DNA of 64,000 nt from an uncultured Verrucomicrobia subdivision 3 bacterium (GCA_903847285.1 CAINDH010000128.1:1-64000); one strand, 5' to 3'. Numbered from the stretch's first letter, positions 1 through 9,853 are shown. Translations and numbers: made by a program. The notes: generated by a model not told the origin, from the sequence alone.

Positions 1-1
1 A

Positions 2-2203
2 AATTTCCAGCGGCTTACCGCGCCGCCGGATAATCTGCCGAGCGACCGCCATCTGCCCGGCGACCGCGTGAACGCTTGGTTCCAAAGCATTGATGGCGGC
101 ATCTGGGTCGGCGTGGCGCAGGGCGGACTCGCGCGGTTGCATGAACGGCGCTTTCACGTCATCGGCCCGGAGGAAGGTTTGCCGGCGCGCACGGCGCTCT
201 CGGTGTGCGAGGACAAAAACGGCGCGATGTGGATTGGCACAGCCGGCGGCGGCTTGTGCAAATTTGCGGACGGGAAAATTTCGCGCTACGCCGTCGGTCA
301 GAGCACCTCGGCGAATTTTATTTTTTCCATCGCGCCGCGCCCGGATGGCGGCGCGTGGTTGAGCGCGTCGGAGGGCGAGGACTTGTATCAATTTTCCGAC
401 GGGCGCATCCAGCGCGTCTCGTGGGATCTGCACGGCATCAAATCCATTTTGATGGACCGGCAGAACCGCGTGTGGGTGGGGCTAAAGGCTGGTTCCGGCC
501 TGGCGCGTTGGAGCGGGGGCGGACGGCAGCTCATGAATTTCGGCACGAACGCCGTGTTGCCAGCGGTGCGTGCGCTGGCGGAGACGCCCGATGGCAATGT
601 CTGGGCGGGCGCGGATGACGGCACGATTTTCCGCTGCGAGCCGGACAAGCTGGTGCCGTTCAAATCCACGGATGTGCTGTCAAACCAGCCGATTTACTCG
701 TTGCATGCGGATGCCACCGGCACATTGTGGGCGGGGACATTCCGCGGCGGGTTGTTGCGGTTTAAAGATGGAAAGTTTTCGCGTATCACCGCGACGAACG
801 GTTTGCCGGTGGATGTCATCAGTCAGATTTTGGACGATGGAAAACGGCTCTGGTTTGGCACGCACCAGGGAATTTATTGTGTGACCAAATCCGCGCTAAA
901 CGCGTGCGCAGATGGCCGCAAGAGTTCGTTGGACTACGTCACCTACGGTCGGCAGGACGGTATGGCGTCGGTGGAATGTTCCGACGGCTACCAGCCCTCG
1001 TGCTGGCGTGCCGCGGATGGAAAATTATGGTTCACCACCGTGCGCGGCGGCGTGGTGTGGGTGAACCCGGATGATCTGACAGCAAAGTCCAGCCCGCCGC
1101 CGGTGCTCATCGAGGAGCTTCGTGTGGACGGCGAGGTGATGGCATTGAACGGCGGGAAAACAATCATTCCGCCCGGACGCAAGCAATTGGATTTTCGTTT
1201 CACGGCATTGAGTTTTGACGGTGGCGACAAGGCGCGTTTCCGTTATCGCGTGGACGGGCTGGACAACGACTGGGTGGATGTAGACACGCGACGCACATTG
1301 CAGTTACGAAATCTTGTGCCGCGCGCGTATCGCCTCCGCGTCATCGCCTGTAACAGTGAGGGCGTGTGGAATGAAAAAGGCGCGAGCCGCGCGTTCGAGG
1401 TGGAGCCATATTTTTACCAGCGGCTGTTGTTCAAGATTATCGCGGGCATCTTGATTGTGGCCGGAATTTCCTTCGGCGTGCGTCGGGCGGCCACGCGGAA
1501 ATACCGGCGCAAGCTGGCGCGGTTGCAGGAGCAGCACGCTATCGAACGTGACCGCGCGCGCATTGCGAAAGACATTCACGACGATGTAGGCGCTGGGCTT
1601 ACGCAAATCACCTTGCTCACCGAACTCGCGCGGCGAGATCCGGAGCAGACGGATGCCAATCTGGAGCGCATCACGGATTCCGCGCGGACATTAACGAAGG
1701 CGATGGATGAAATCGTGTGGGCGGTGGATCCGCAGCACGACACTTTCAACGGCCTGATGGACTACGTCTCAGCTTACGCGGAAGATTTTTTGCGCGTGGC
1801 GGGCATCCGTTGTCGCATGGATTTTCCCATGACGCTGCCAGCAACGCGCGTGGATGCGGAAGTGCGTTACAATCTGTTTCTCGCTTTGAAGGAGGCTTTG
1901 AACAATCTCGTAAAACATTCGCACGCCACGGAAGTCTGGCTGCGCCTGAGCATCGCGCCAGAATTTTTTACCCTCGCCGTAGAGGACAATGGGCGCGGAT
2001 TGGCGGCGGAAAATACGCGTGAGAAAAACTCCGGTGCGGATCGCCTCGCGTCCGGCTCCGGCTTGGCGAACATGGAGAAGCGGCTGGATACTGTGGGTGG
2101 TCGCTGTGAGATTTCCAGCACGGCGAATGGCACGCGCGTGGCGTTGACGGTGTTTGTTGCATCGCCAGTTGTGGCGATTGGCCGTGACGGGAAGACGGGA
2201 TAA
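2..2203 (+). CDS. Two-component sensor histidine kinase with propeller repeats and Y_Y_Y domain (5' partial)
   Basis: The reading frame is open to the left window edge, so the N-terminus is missing; the GTG at 68 is internal. The first ~330 residues hold repeated two-component-regulator propeller blades (GxxWIGTxxGGL-type motifs). A Y_Y_Y domain follows (FRYRVDGLDNDW), then one membrane segment (LLFKIIAGILIVAGISFGV) and a cytoplasmic kinase. The phosphoacceptor H-box is DIHDDVGAGLTQI (HisKA_3 type) and the HATPase has EALNNLVKHS, EDNGRGL and GSGLANMEKRL. Such proteins sense an extracytoplasmic signal and phosphorylate a LuxR-type regulator; the regulator gene 53 bp downstream on the same strand is the obvious partner. 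The ligand cannot be told. Confidence 0.93.
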   Translation, partial: NFQRLTAPPDNLPSDRHLPGDRVNAWFQSIDGGIWVGVAQGGLARLHERRFHVIGPEEGLPARTALSVCEDKNGAMWIGTAGGGLCKFADGKISRYAVGQSTSANFIFSIAPRPDGGAWLSASEGEDLYQFSDGRIQRVSWDLHGIKSILMDRQNRVWVGLKAGSGLARWSGGGRQLMNFGTNAVLPAVRALAETPDGNVWAGADDGTIFRCEPDKLVPFKSTDVLSNQPIYSLHADATGTLWAGTFRGGLLRFKDGKFSRITATNGLPVDVISQILDDGKRLWFGTHQGIYCVTKSALNACADGRKSSLDYVTYGRQDGMASVECSDGYQPSCWRAADGKLWFTTVRGGVVWVNPDDLTAKSSPPPVLIEELRVDGEVMALNGGKTIIPPGRKQLDFRFTALSFDGGDKARFRYRVDGLDNDWVDVDTRRTLQLRNLVPRAYRLRVIACNSEGVWNEKGASRAFEVEPYFYQRLLFKIIAGILIVAGISFGVRRAATRKYRRKLARLQEQHAIERDRARIAKDIHDDVGAGLTQITLLTELARRDPEQTDANLERITDSARTLTKAMDEIVWAVDPQHDTFNGLMDYVSAYAEDFLRVAGIRCRMDFPMTLPATRVDAEVRYNLFLALKEALNNLVKHSHATEVWLRLSIAPEFFTLAVEDNGRGLAAENTREKNSGADRLASGSGLANMEKRLDTVGGRCEISSTANGTRVALTVFVASPVVAIGRDGKTG

Positions 2204-2256
2204 TTTGATTACATGACACCAACCGCAACCAGCTGCCGCCGGAAATTTCCCCGCAC

Positions 2257-2916
2257 ATGAGTGTTTCCGTTTCCATCGTTGAGGATGATGCTCGGGTGCG
2301 CGCGAGTTTGGCCAAGCTTATTGACGGCGCGCCGGGGTTCCGCTGCGTGAGTAATCATTCCAGCGCGGAGGATGCATTGAAGGAAATTCCACGGCTCCTG
2401 CCGCAAGTCGTGTTGATGGACATCAACCTGCCCGGCGCGAACGGCGTGGAGTGTGTGCGCCAACTCAAACCGCAGTTGCCCGGCACGCAGGTCATCATGC
2501 TCACCGTGTATCAGAACACGGAACATATTTTCAACGCACTCGCTGCGGGAGCCACCGGATATATGCTCAAGCAGACCCCGCCTGCCGAGTTGCTCGCGGC
2601 CATCAAGGACGTCAATGCCGGTGGTTCGCCGATGAGCGGGCACATAGCGCGAAAAATCGTCCAGTCATTTCAGCACGTTGCGCCCGTTTCGGCAGAGGCC
2701 CAGAGCCTGTCCCCGCGCGAGGCTGAGGTTTTGAATCTGCTGGCCAAGGGATTTCTCTACAAAGAAATTGCCGAGGCGATGAAGGTGAGCTACGCCACCG
2801 TCCACACCCACATCCGGCACATCTACGAAAAGCTTCACGTCCGTTCCCGGACTGAGGCGGTGGCCAAACATCTCAACCAGAAAAACCCGCGCCGCGACCT
2901 CGCCCCCACCCGCTAG
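2257..2916 (+). CDS. Response regulator, NarL/FixJ (LuxR) family
   Basis: This 219-residue protein has an N-terminal receiver domain (residues ~1-120) with acidic residues EDD near the start, the phosphoacceptor Asp in LMDINLPG and the conserved Lys in LKQTPP. The C-terminal LuxR-type helix-turn-helix (residues ~150-210) contains LSPREAEVLNLLAKG and the recognition helix region VSYATVHTHIRHIYEKL. It should bind DNA when phosphorylated by the adjacent propeller-type histidine kinase, with which it probably forms an operon. Target genes are not evident in the window. Confidence 0.93.
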   Translation: MSVSVSIVEDDARVRASLAKLIDGAPGFRCVSNHSSAEDALKEIPRLLPQVVLMDINLPGANGVECVRQLKPQLPGTQVIMLTVYQNTEHIFNALAAGATGYMLKQTPPAELLAAIKDVNAGGSPMSGHIARKIVQSFQHVAPVSAEAQSLSPREAEVLNLLAKGFLYKEIAEAMKVSYATVHTHIRHIYEKLHVRSRTEAVAKHLNQKNPRRDLAPTR

Positions 2917-2956
2917 CCGCATGACCGGTCTCCTGTGAGACGTCAGTCGCCTGTGC

Positions 2957-3117
2957 CTTTGATCCGTGTCTATCCGCCTGCCGCGCTAAGCCTGGCGAAG
3001 GCGGGTGGGTAAAATGTTTGAACTTTGCGCCTTGGCGTCTTTGCGCGAGATTGTTTTCCCTTTGTGCCTTGGTGGTTAAAAATCAGGCTCCCCCATCCGT
3101 GTTTAATCGGTGGCAAA
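2957..3117. repeat. Degenerate interspersed repeat tract filling the intergenic gap
   Basis: The 307-bp gap between the regulator and the next gene carries no convincing ORF. It contains stock phrases such as ATCCGTGTCTATCCG, TTTGCGCCTTGGCGTCTTTG, CCTTTGTGCCTTGGTGG and ATCCGTGTTTAATCGGTGG. Close variants of these recur elsewhere in the window (about 11005 and 51716), and comparable tracts are, from memory, common in Verrucomicrobia and Planctomycetes genomes. The call rests on visual similarity, not alignment. Confidence 0.55.
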
Positions 3118-3223
3118 ATATTATCTGGCATGGACCGCCAATGTCCTACCCCACCTGTCATCCTGTTTCCGAAAAACCTCCCGGAAAAATGTCAGCGCCG
3201 GGAAAAAAACGAAAGGAACATGT

Positions 3224-3634
3224 ATGCACGACCAGAAAACCGTCGAACGTTTCATCGAGCTCCGCGTGCAGGGATGGGCGTTTGCCCGCATCGCCGCCGA
3301 GTTGAACGTCACCAAGACCACGCTCATCGCCTGGAGCCATAAGCACCAGCACACCATCGCCAACCTCGTTGCCATCGAGCGGGAGAACCGCCTCCAGTCG
3401 CAGCTCGCCTCGGCCGAGGACCGCATGCTTCAGTTGGGCGAACAACTCCGCGCCGCCGAGGTTGAGCTGGCCCGGCGCGACCTCGCCACCCTGTCCACCG
3501 CCCGCCTGCTATCCCATGTCGATTCGCTGCAGCGCCGCCTGCTGAAAGCCGCCGGGCCGATGCGCTTCGTCAGCCCCGTGGACGCCATTCCGGAGGATGA
3601 ATATGCCGACCGCATCCAAGTCTGGAACCCGTGA
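3224..3634 (+). CDS. Small HTH protein (terminase-small-subunit-like / resolvase-type HTH)
   Basis: The chosen ATG at 3224 is preceded by GAAAGGAA; a longer frame from 3110 would read through repeat-derived sequence. The 136-residue product begins with a helix-turn-helix of the pattern F-I-E-L-R-x-Q-G-W-x-F-A-R-I-A-A-E-L-N-V-x-K-x-T-L (residues ~7-35), then a long helical, probably coiled-coil segment (ERENRLQSQLASAEDRMLQL and on) and ends IPEDEYADRIQVWNP. It resembles the DNA-binding part of phage small terminase or transposon-associated HTH proteins. The next two genes lie close behind and the third has a related N-terminal segment, so the three may be a unit. No packaging ATPase is nearby; function unknown. 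Confidence 0.7.
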   Translation: MHDQKTVERFIELRVQGWAFARIAAELNVTKTTLIAWSHKHQHTIANLVAIERENRLQSQLASAEDRMLQLGEQLRAAEVELARRDLATLSTARLLSHVDSLQRRLLKAAGPMRFVSPVDAIPEDEYADRIQVWNP

Positions 3635-3989
3635 CGCCACCCGCCGGAGCTGGCGCGTCGGTGATCGGCCGCGTTCCCGACCGGGACCGCGCTCGCGCCC
3701 GCGCCCGGATCCGTTCTCGGAATTGGCCGCGGCGCTGGAAGCCTTGATCCGCTTCCATCGGTCACATCCCGAATGGTTTCCTTCGGCTGACTGTGGCGGC
3801 GGACTGCGACCGTCGCCCGCTGCTCTTTCTCCCGAATGGGAGGAAGCTATCCGCCGGGCCTATCATCCTGACTCGGGTGGCACCGGTGGCTCGCCGGTCG
3901 TTTCCGGCGACCCGCCGGATGTTTCCTCTTCCGCCGAGGGTGGGGACGATCGCGCTGCGCCATCCTCGTCTGTCTGTGACAAAACTTGA
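3597..3989 (+). CDS. Hypothetical Arg/Pro-rich protein overlapping the HTH gene
   Basis: A 130-residue frame starts inside the last 38 bp of the preceding HTH gene, which would allow translational coupling. The N-terminal third is rich in Arg, Ser and Pro. The middle (FSELAAALEALIRFHRSHPE, then LSPEWEEAIRRAYHPDSGG) looks like a short helical domain; the tail is low-complexity. No family recognised. Its position between two HTH genes and the uninterrupted frame argue for a real gene, but in GC-rich DNA a chance frame of this length is possible. Confidence 0.4.
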   Translation: MNMPTASKSGTRDATRRSWRVGDRPRSRPGPRSRPRPDPFSELAAALEALIRFHRSHPEWFPSADCGGGLRPSPAALSPEWEEAIRRAYHPDSGGTGGSPVVSGDPPDVSSSAEGGDDRAAPSSSVCDKT

Positions 3990-4036
3990 CCACCTGAAAA
4001 TATGCCTCTCCACGGTCAAGAAACGGTCAAATTTTG
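3980..4036. repeat. Inverted repeat upstream of the second HTH gene
   Basis: CAAAACTTGACC (3980-3991) faces GGTCAAATTTTG (4025-4036), a 12-bp inverted repeat with one mismatch. A further GGTCAAG copy lies at 4014-4020, so three GGTCAA cores fall within 57 bp, 85 bp before the ATG at 4121. It could be an operator or part of a mobile-element end; only the repeat itself is seen. Confidence 0.45.
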
Positions 4037-4120
4037 GATGCTCCATCAAGCACTTGCAAAAGTTGCCCATAAAAATTGAAATTCAGGTTTCAATTTCCCA
4101 ATTTAAGCGTTCATAAACGT

Positions 4121-4894
4121 ATGTCTCCCCGCCTCTGGCAACGTCAACCTGGCGAAACCCCCGCCGATTTCACCGCCTTTGCCGCCTACTTGCGCCTGAA
4201 AGGCCGCCGCTCCCACCGCGCGGCCGCCGAGGCGACCGGTCGGTCTCTCGGCGCCATCCGCCGGCTCTCGGCCAGAAATAACTGGACCGGCCGCGTGGCC
4301 GCGTTCGAAACCCGTCTCGCCGCCGTCACTCAGGACGCTGTGGACGGCGTGTTCCACGCCGCCGCTAGCGCTTCCGGCTCCGATTTTGAAAAAGTCCGCA
4401 TCCAGGAATTGCTCCTCGCCCAACAGGTTATTCATGCCTCCCATCGCTGGCTTAAACTGGCCTCCAACCCGCGCCGGCACCAGATGTCCCTCACCCAGAT
4501 CTGCCGCCTCACGGAACTGGCCTTCAAACTTAAATGCCTGGCCACCGGCATGCCCTTCGGCGATGAACCTCGCCGCCGCTCGCGCCCGGCGGAGCGTTCA
4601 GGCTATTGGACCGGCCCCTCCTTCGAGGTAGCCCTCCAAAAAATCTATGGTGAGCCCTTGCCTGAAGAATCGACTCCGGCCGCTTTGGCTGAAATCGGCG
4701 TCCCGGCGTCATCTGAATCTTCTCGGTTGCCATCTCCGGTTCCCGCCAACTCTCCCTCCTCGGCCGTTCCGTCTTCCGGCTCAAATTCCGGTCTCCCGTC
4801 GCCGGTTTCAGGTTTGATTTCCGCCGCTCCGGAACCGCCGCCGCCTGAACGCAATGATGCCTGGAGTCGTCTGCGACGTCAGATGTATCCTTAG
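4121..4894 (+). CDS. HTH-containing protein with Pro/Ser-rich tail (terminase-small-subunit-like)
   Basis: The ATG at 4121 is preferred over a TTG at 4076 because the protein from MSPRLWQRQPGETPADF onward looks ordered and the upstream stretch does not. The product has 257 residues. Residues ~10-65 contain RSHRAAAEATGRSLGAIRRL and then NNWTGRVAAFE, an HTH arrangement (R-S-x-x-A-A...W-x-x-R-x-x-A-[FY]) seen in small-terminase-like and phage-derived DNA-binding proteins. Residues ~95-165 are helical. The C-terminal third is Pro/Ser-rich and probably disordered. No other phage gene is nearby, so it could be a domesticated or orphan module; function unknown. Confidence 0.7.
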   Translation: MSPRLWQRQPGETPADFTAFAAYLRLKGRRSHRAAAEATGRSLGAIRRLSARNNWTGRVAAFETRLAAVTQDAVDGVFHAAASASGSDFEKVRIQELLLAQQVIHASHRWLKLASNPRRHQMSLTQICRLTELAFKLKCLATGMPFGDEPRRRSRPAERSGYWTGPSFEVALQKIYGEPLPEESTPAALAEIGVPASSESSRLPSPVPANSPSSAVPSSGSNSGLPSPVSGLISAAPEPPPPERNDAWSRLRRQMYP

Positions 4895-5081
4895 AAAAAC
4901 TGAGCAACCACTGCCCACCTGGATGGGGCAAAGAACCGGATAAGGGATTTTTCCCTCATTCATCCCCAGAACTGGTGATGGTGAAAAAGCTATTCACAAC
5001 TATATTGCATCGACGACCACAGTAATAAACGCAAATCAACACCCCTGTTGTTCCCTTAAACTCCATCCTTGAATCCCAATC

Positions 5082-8000
5082 ATGAAATCTAAAACTCAAC
5101 GTATGCTGGCCATCATGGCTGGTGTTGCTGCAATGATGGTCCTTGGCACGCGTCCAGCCGATGCCCAGAGCGGCGTGTGGACTCTCAACAATCTTGGCAA
5201 CTGGAACGACATCGCCAACTGGAACTCCGGTTCCGGTCCGATAGCCACTGGCGCGGGCAACACGGCCGATTTCAGCACCATCGACATCACGGCGGCGCGC
5301 ACGGTGACGCTCGACGCCAACTTTACCATTGGCAGCCTTTTGTTCTCGGATAAAAACACGCTCTTTGCCTGGACGCTGACAACCTCCGGTGGCTCGGTGT
5401 TGACCCTTAACAATGGCGGCAACTCGCCCATCATTGCCGTAACCAACCAGACGACCGTGATCAGCGCTCCGATCGGCGGCACGCAAGGATTCACCAAGGT
5501 CGGGCCGGCGCAGCTGACGTTGAGCGGCACCAACACTTTTACAGGCGGGCTGACCATCAATGGCGGCACCGTGTTGGATAACTTTCCTGGCGGCGGACTG
5601 AACACGCTGATTCTCCCGGCCAATTCGCTCACTCTCAGCGGCGGTATTTTCAACCTCAACTGTCCGGCGAACGTCACCGTTCAACAAGAGTTGGCCAATT
5701 TGACCATCAATGCCGGCCAGTCCTCCATCTTTTTTGCTCGTGGTTCCAATGGCCGTAATACCAACGTTTACACCGGCACATTCAGCCGCACCGCCGGCGG
5801 CACGCTGGATATTCCGACCTATGACACAACGCGCACCATGGTTCAATCCACGTCCGGAACCTTGGGCGCCGGCCTCGTCACCAGCGGCGGCGTCGCCTAT
5901 ATCACACAAGCTGGCTTTACGGATTGGAGCGGCAAATTTTCCGCCGGCACCGCTTATTTGCGCCCCGTGACCTATACTGCCAGCACGGCGACGACGCTCG
6001 CTGCGAATGCTAATGTGGCCGTGGCGACGACGACGCTCGCCGCCAACACGGGCATTGCTTCCTTGCGTGACGCCGTTGCGCAAGTCACAACCATAAATCT
6101 CGGTGGGTTTAATCTAACTAACGGTGGCACGCTTGTTTCGAGCGCTGTCCTCGCCGCCAATGGGCTCGTCATTACCAACGGAACGCTGCTCCCGCCGCCG
6201 AACCAAGACGTGGTCTTCGTTCAAAACGGGGCCGGCCCGCTGACGGTCGCGGCCTTGATCGCGGACAACGGAACCGCGGCGGCCCTGACCAAGAGCGCTG
6301 GCGGCGTTCTGATTCTGGCCAGCAACAATACCTTCAGTGGCACGACCTATGTCAACGCCGGCACCGTTCAAGTCGGTAACGGCGGCACGTCCGGCAGCCT
6401 CGGTAGTTCGGCTTTAGTTCAAGGTCAGGGCGGCACCCTCGCCTTTAATCGTTCGGACAATATTTCATTCTCCGGCTCCATCATCGGCGCGGTTGGCTTG
6501 ACCCAGGCGGGGAGCGGCACTCTTTCGATCACCGCGGATGATGCTTTTTCCGGCAATACCACCATTAGCGCCGGCACCCTGCAGCTTGGTAACGGCGGCG
6601 CGGCGGGCAGCATCAGCAACTCTCCCACCGTCTTTAACAGCAGCACGCTGGCTTTCAACACCTCCGGTGCTAAAACCTTCACTGGCAGCATTAGCGGTAA
6701 TGGCGCTATTTTGAACCAAGGCTCCGGCTCGATCACGCTGACGGCCCCCATCAATGGCGCAACGGCCAGCGTTGCCAACACGGGTGGTGGCAGCCTGGTG
6801 CTGACCAGCACCAATAACTACGGCGGCAATACCACGATCAGCGGCGGGTCTCTGGTCCTGGGACCGAATGCCGGTATCACCAACAGCCCCTTTATTATTA
6901 TTGGCGGCGGGGCGAAGCTGGATGTTTCGTCGCTGGCAGTTGGCAGTCTTTACTTAAATGGCTCTCCCAGCGTCAAGCAGGCTATCGTCGGCACCGGCGT
7001 GGTGACGGGGAGTGTGGTCACCGCTGGGAGTGCGGTTCTTAGCCCGGCGACGAATGGCGTGGTCGGCACCCTTTCTTTCAGCAACAACCTGACTTTGGGT
7101 GGCGGCAATTTTTATATGGATATCACCAGCAGCGCCGTGCTGGACCAGATCGCTGTCGGCGGCCCCCTGGCTCTTAATTCCGGCACCTTCGTCGTCAATG
7201 TGACCGGCAGCCCCTTGCCCAATGGTTCTTACACGTTGATCAAATATCCGGCGGGTTCGTTGACCGGTTCGGCTAACAACATGACGGTTACCTTCTCCCA
7301 GGTGGGTAGCGTGGCCGACTTGGACGATTCGACCCCGGGTCTGATTCGCCTGATTGTTTCACCTGCCACGCCCAATAATCTGATCTGGGGCGGCGGCGTT
7401 TCCGGTGATTGGGATCTCACCACGCTCAACTGGACCAATGGGGTTACGACGTCGAGTTATTCCTCGCATGACAATGTGACCTTTGACGATACGGCTGTGG
7501 CCACGGCGGTGAATTTAACCGGCGTGTTGAAGCCTGGTGTGGTGCTGGTGACCAACTCAGCCTTGAATTATTCATTCGCGCCCAGCGCCGCCGGCAATCG
7601 TTTATCGGGCGGTGCTTCGCTCACAAAGGATGGCAGCGGAACCTTGACGCTCACGGAACTGAACGACTACAGCGGATCGACGTTCATCAAGGCGGGCACG
7701 ATCGTCTTGGGCGACAACGGCGGGAATTCCGGTAACATTGGTCTGGGCGGCTGCACGAATAATGGTTCCCTGGTTTTTAATAACTCCGATTCTCAAATCA
7801 TTAACCCCGCAATTAGTGGCTCGGGCAGTCTGACCAATGACGGTAGTGGCACCACCATTCTCAATGGCAACAACACCTATACCGGCGACACGATGATCAA
7901 CGCCGGCACCTTGCAGGTTGGCAGCGGTTCCACATCGGGCGCCCTAGGCACCGGCGCGGTAACTAACAATGCCACCCTGATCTTCAATCGGGCCGGCAGC

Positions 8001-9824
8001 TTGGCCGTGAACAATGCCATCGCCGGCACCGGCACCTTGATCAACAACGGTCCTGGAATCGTGACGCTGGGCGCCGCGAGTTCCTATTTGAACAACACCT
8101 ACATTAACAATGGCACGGTCAAACTCGGCGTGGCGGATGCCCTCCCTAGTGGCGGCGCCACCACCGGCTGGCTGGTTCTGGACGGCGGTGCCATCGCGGC
8201 CGGTAAACTGGATCTCAGCGGCGTCAATCAAACGGTCAACGCCCTTTCCGGCCTTGGCGGGACCGTGAACGGTGTCGTCACCAACAGCTTGGCGTCCGCA
8301 ACGGTGACGAATACGCTGACGGTGCTTGGGACTGCGGTTACTGCTTACAACGGCGCCATCAATGACAGCGCCTCTACTGCAAAAATCGGCCTGACCTTGT
8401 TGGGCACGGCTGAACTGCGGTTGAACGGTAATTGTAATTACAGCGGCCCGACGCTGGTCGGTCAGGGTGCCATCTTGGGCGTCGGTCCGGGTTATGGGAC
8501 GAGCCCTGGCATCATGGTTTTAAGCAACAGCACTACCTTCTCCCTGCATGCCAATGGCAGCACCTCGGTATTCCCGGGTAATGCTATTTCTATCGCGGAT
8601 AATTCGGCGGCCTCCATCATCTCGTCGTCCGCAGCCAACGGATTTGGCGGGACCGTCAGTGGCGGTGCCACGGCCACGAATATCATCGGGGCAAACGTCT
8701 CCTTCAGCACAGGAAACGTTAAACAATTCCAAGGCATGAGCGGCACGGTTCAGGTGGCGGCCACGGGCGGCTTGCGCTTCGCCAGCACCAGCTTGACCGT
8801 CAACGGCGGCGACATCACCACTTTTGAAGTGCTTGGTGGCATCAACACCCGTAACGGCACCGCCACGGGCGCGGGTATCTCGCTCGGGGCCCTCACCGGC
8901 ACCGGCAGTCTAAACGGCGCGGGCAACGCCGACGGCAACGGGGTTTATGTGATCGGTGCCAAGGGCATTGATACAACCTTCTCTGGCAACATTAATGGTC
9001 TCGCCCCGCGCGCAACCTCCATCGTGAAAACCGGTGCCGGCACGCAGACCCTGGATGGCACCCTGAGCTACGACGGCAGCACGACGGTCAATGCCGGTGT
9101 GTTGAAGATCGCTAGCATTGGCAATCCGGCCACCTCGCTGGATACCAGCGCCAACATCACCGTTACTTCCAACGCTGTGTTGGATGTTTCCGATCGGAGC
9201 GACGCCACCTTGAACCTCGGTAATAGCATTGCCCAGAACCTCACCGGTTACGGCACCATTCGCGGCAGCCTGAACGAGGGTTCGACGAGCACGGTGAACG
9301 TCGGCCTTGGAACCCTTAACGTGACCAATGTGGCCACCTTGAGCGGCGCCATCAACATGCAGTTGAATCGCACAAACGGCGTCGTGACCAATTCAACGAT
9401 TGCGGCGACCAGCTTCGCCATCAGCGGTCCGTTGACGGTGACGAACCTCGGACCGGCCCTCCAGGGCGGCGATACCTTCAAGTTGTTCAGCACGGGTGTT
9501 GCCGGCTTTACCGCCACTAACCTGCCCGCGTTGACCGGCTCGTTGTATTGGACCAATAAATTGGCCGTGAACGGAACCATCGCGGTCGTCAACCCCATCG
9601 CCACCTATCCGACCAACCTCACCGCCGTCGTGAACGGCAGCAACCTTGAGTTGAGCTGGCCGGCGGATCACACCGGCTGGCGCTTGCAGGCGCAGACTAA
9701 CGCGCTCTCGGCCGGCTTGAGCGGTAATTGGGTTGATGTCGTCGGCACTGCGGCTGGCAACCACTACACGAACACGGTCAATGCCGCCAACGGCTCCGTG
9801 TTCTACCGCATGGTGTATCCTTAA
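5082..9824 (+). CDS. Giant exported autotransporter-associated beta-strand (PATR) repeat protein
   Basis: The 1580-residue product starts with a signal peptide (MKSKTQRMLAIMAGVAAM... ADAQ). Mature residues begin with a WxxxxNWxDxxNW module, repeated near residue 770 as LIWGGGVSGDWDLTTLNW. Between and after lie about nine PATR-type repeats of the form GSGTLxLxxxNxYSGxTxIxxGTLxLGxG, predicting a right-handed parallel beta-helix passenger. There is no C-terminal autotransporter barrel; instead the last ~70 residues form a Trp-containing module ending FYRMVYP, similar to the ends of other exported proteins in this window. It is probably a cell-surface or secreted fibre. A strong terminator follows at 9854, so it is likely transcribed alone. 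Long antisense frames are shadows of the Gly/Thr-rich code. Confidence 0.9.
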   Translation: MKSKTQRMLAIMAGVAAMMVLGTRPADAQSGVWTLNNLGNWNDIANWNSGSGPIATGAGNTADFSTIDITAARTVTLDANFTIGSLLFSDKNTLFAWTLTTSGGSVLTLNNGGNSPIIAVTNQTTVISAPIGGTQGFTKVGPAQLTLSGTNTFTGGLTINGGTVLDNFPGGGLNTLILPANSLTLSGGIFNLNCPANVTVQQELANLTINAGQSSIFFARGSNGRNTNVYTGTFSRTAGGTLDIPTYDTTRTMVQSTSGTLGAGLVTSGGVAYITQAGFTDWSGKFSAGTAYLRPVTYTASTATTLAANANVAVATTTLAANTGIASLRDAVAQVTTINLGGFNLTNGGTLVSSAVLAANGLVITNGTLLPPPNQDVVFVQNGAGPLTVAALIADNGTAAALTKSAGGVLILASNNTFSGTTYVNAGTVQVGNGGTSGSLGSSALVQGQGGTLAFNRSDNISFSGSIIGAVGLTQAGSGTLSITADDAFSGNTTISAGTLQLGNGGAAGSISNSPTVFNSSTLAFNTSGAKTFTGSISGNGAILNQGSGSITLTAPINGATASVANTGGGSLVLTSTNNYGGNTTISGGSLVLGPNAGITNSPFIIIGGGAKLDVSSLAVGSLYLNGSPSVKQAIVGTGVVTGSVVTAGSAVLSPATNGVVGTLSFSNNLTLGGGNFYMDITSSAVLDQIAVGGPLALNSGTFVVNVTGSPLPNGSYTLIKYPAGSLTGSANNMTVTFSQVGSVADLDDSTPGLIRLIVSPATPNNLIWGGGVSGDWDLTTLNWTNGVTTSSYSSHDNVTFDDTAVATAVNLTGVLKPGVVLVTNSALNYSFAPSAAGNRLSGGASLTKDGSGTLTLTELNDYSGSTFIKAGTIVLGDNGGNSGNIGLGGCTNNGSLVFNNSDSQIINPAISGSGSLTNDGSGTTILNGNNTYTGDTMINAGTLQVGSGSTSGALGTGAVTNNATLIFNRAGSLAVNNAIAGTGTLINNGPGIVTLGAASSYLNNTYINNGTVKLGVADALPSGGATTGWLVLDGGAIAAGKLDLSGVNQTVNALSGLGGTVNGVVTNSLASATVTNTLTVLGTAVTAYNGAINDSASTAKIGLTLLGTAELRLNGNCNYSGPTLVGQGAILGVGPGYGTSPGIMVLSNSTTFSLHANGSTSVFPGNAISIADNSAASIISSSAANGFGGTVSGGATATNIIGANVSFSTGNVKQFQGMSGTVQVAATGGLRFASTSLTVNGGDITTFEVLGGINTRNGTATGAGISLGALTGTGSLNGAGNADGNGVYVIGAKGIDTTFSGNINGLAPRATSIVKTGAGTQTLDGTLSYDGSTTVNAGVLKIASIGNPATSLDTSANITVTSNAVLDVSDRSDATLNLGNSIAQNLTGYGTIRGSLNEGSTSTVNVGLGTLNVTNVATLSGAINMQLNRTNGVVTNSTIAATSFAISGPLTVTNLGPALQGGDTFKLFSTGVAGFTATNLPALTGSLYWTNKLAVNGTIAVVNPIATYPTNLTAVVNGSNLELSWPADHTGWRLQAQTNALSAGLSGNWVDVVGTAAGNHYTNTVNAANGSVFYRMVYP

Positions 9825-9853
9825 GGTCCAAACATTCTTGAACGAAATCATCC

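Noticed and set aside
3224..4894. A prophage
   Set aside because: Only small HTH proteins are present; no large terminase, portal, capsid, integrase or attachment sites are visible.
4956..6083. Minus-strand 375-codon frame opposite the PATR protein, and similar long antisense frames at 35173-36120, 36199-36984 and 44387-45382
   Set aside because: They are low-complexity shadows of Gly/Thr/Asn-rich coding DNA and lack recognisable domains or starts.
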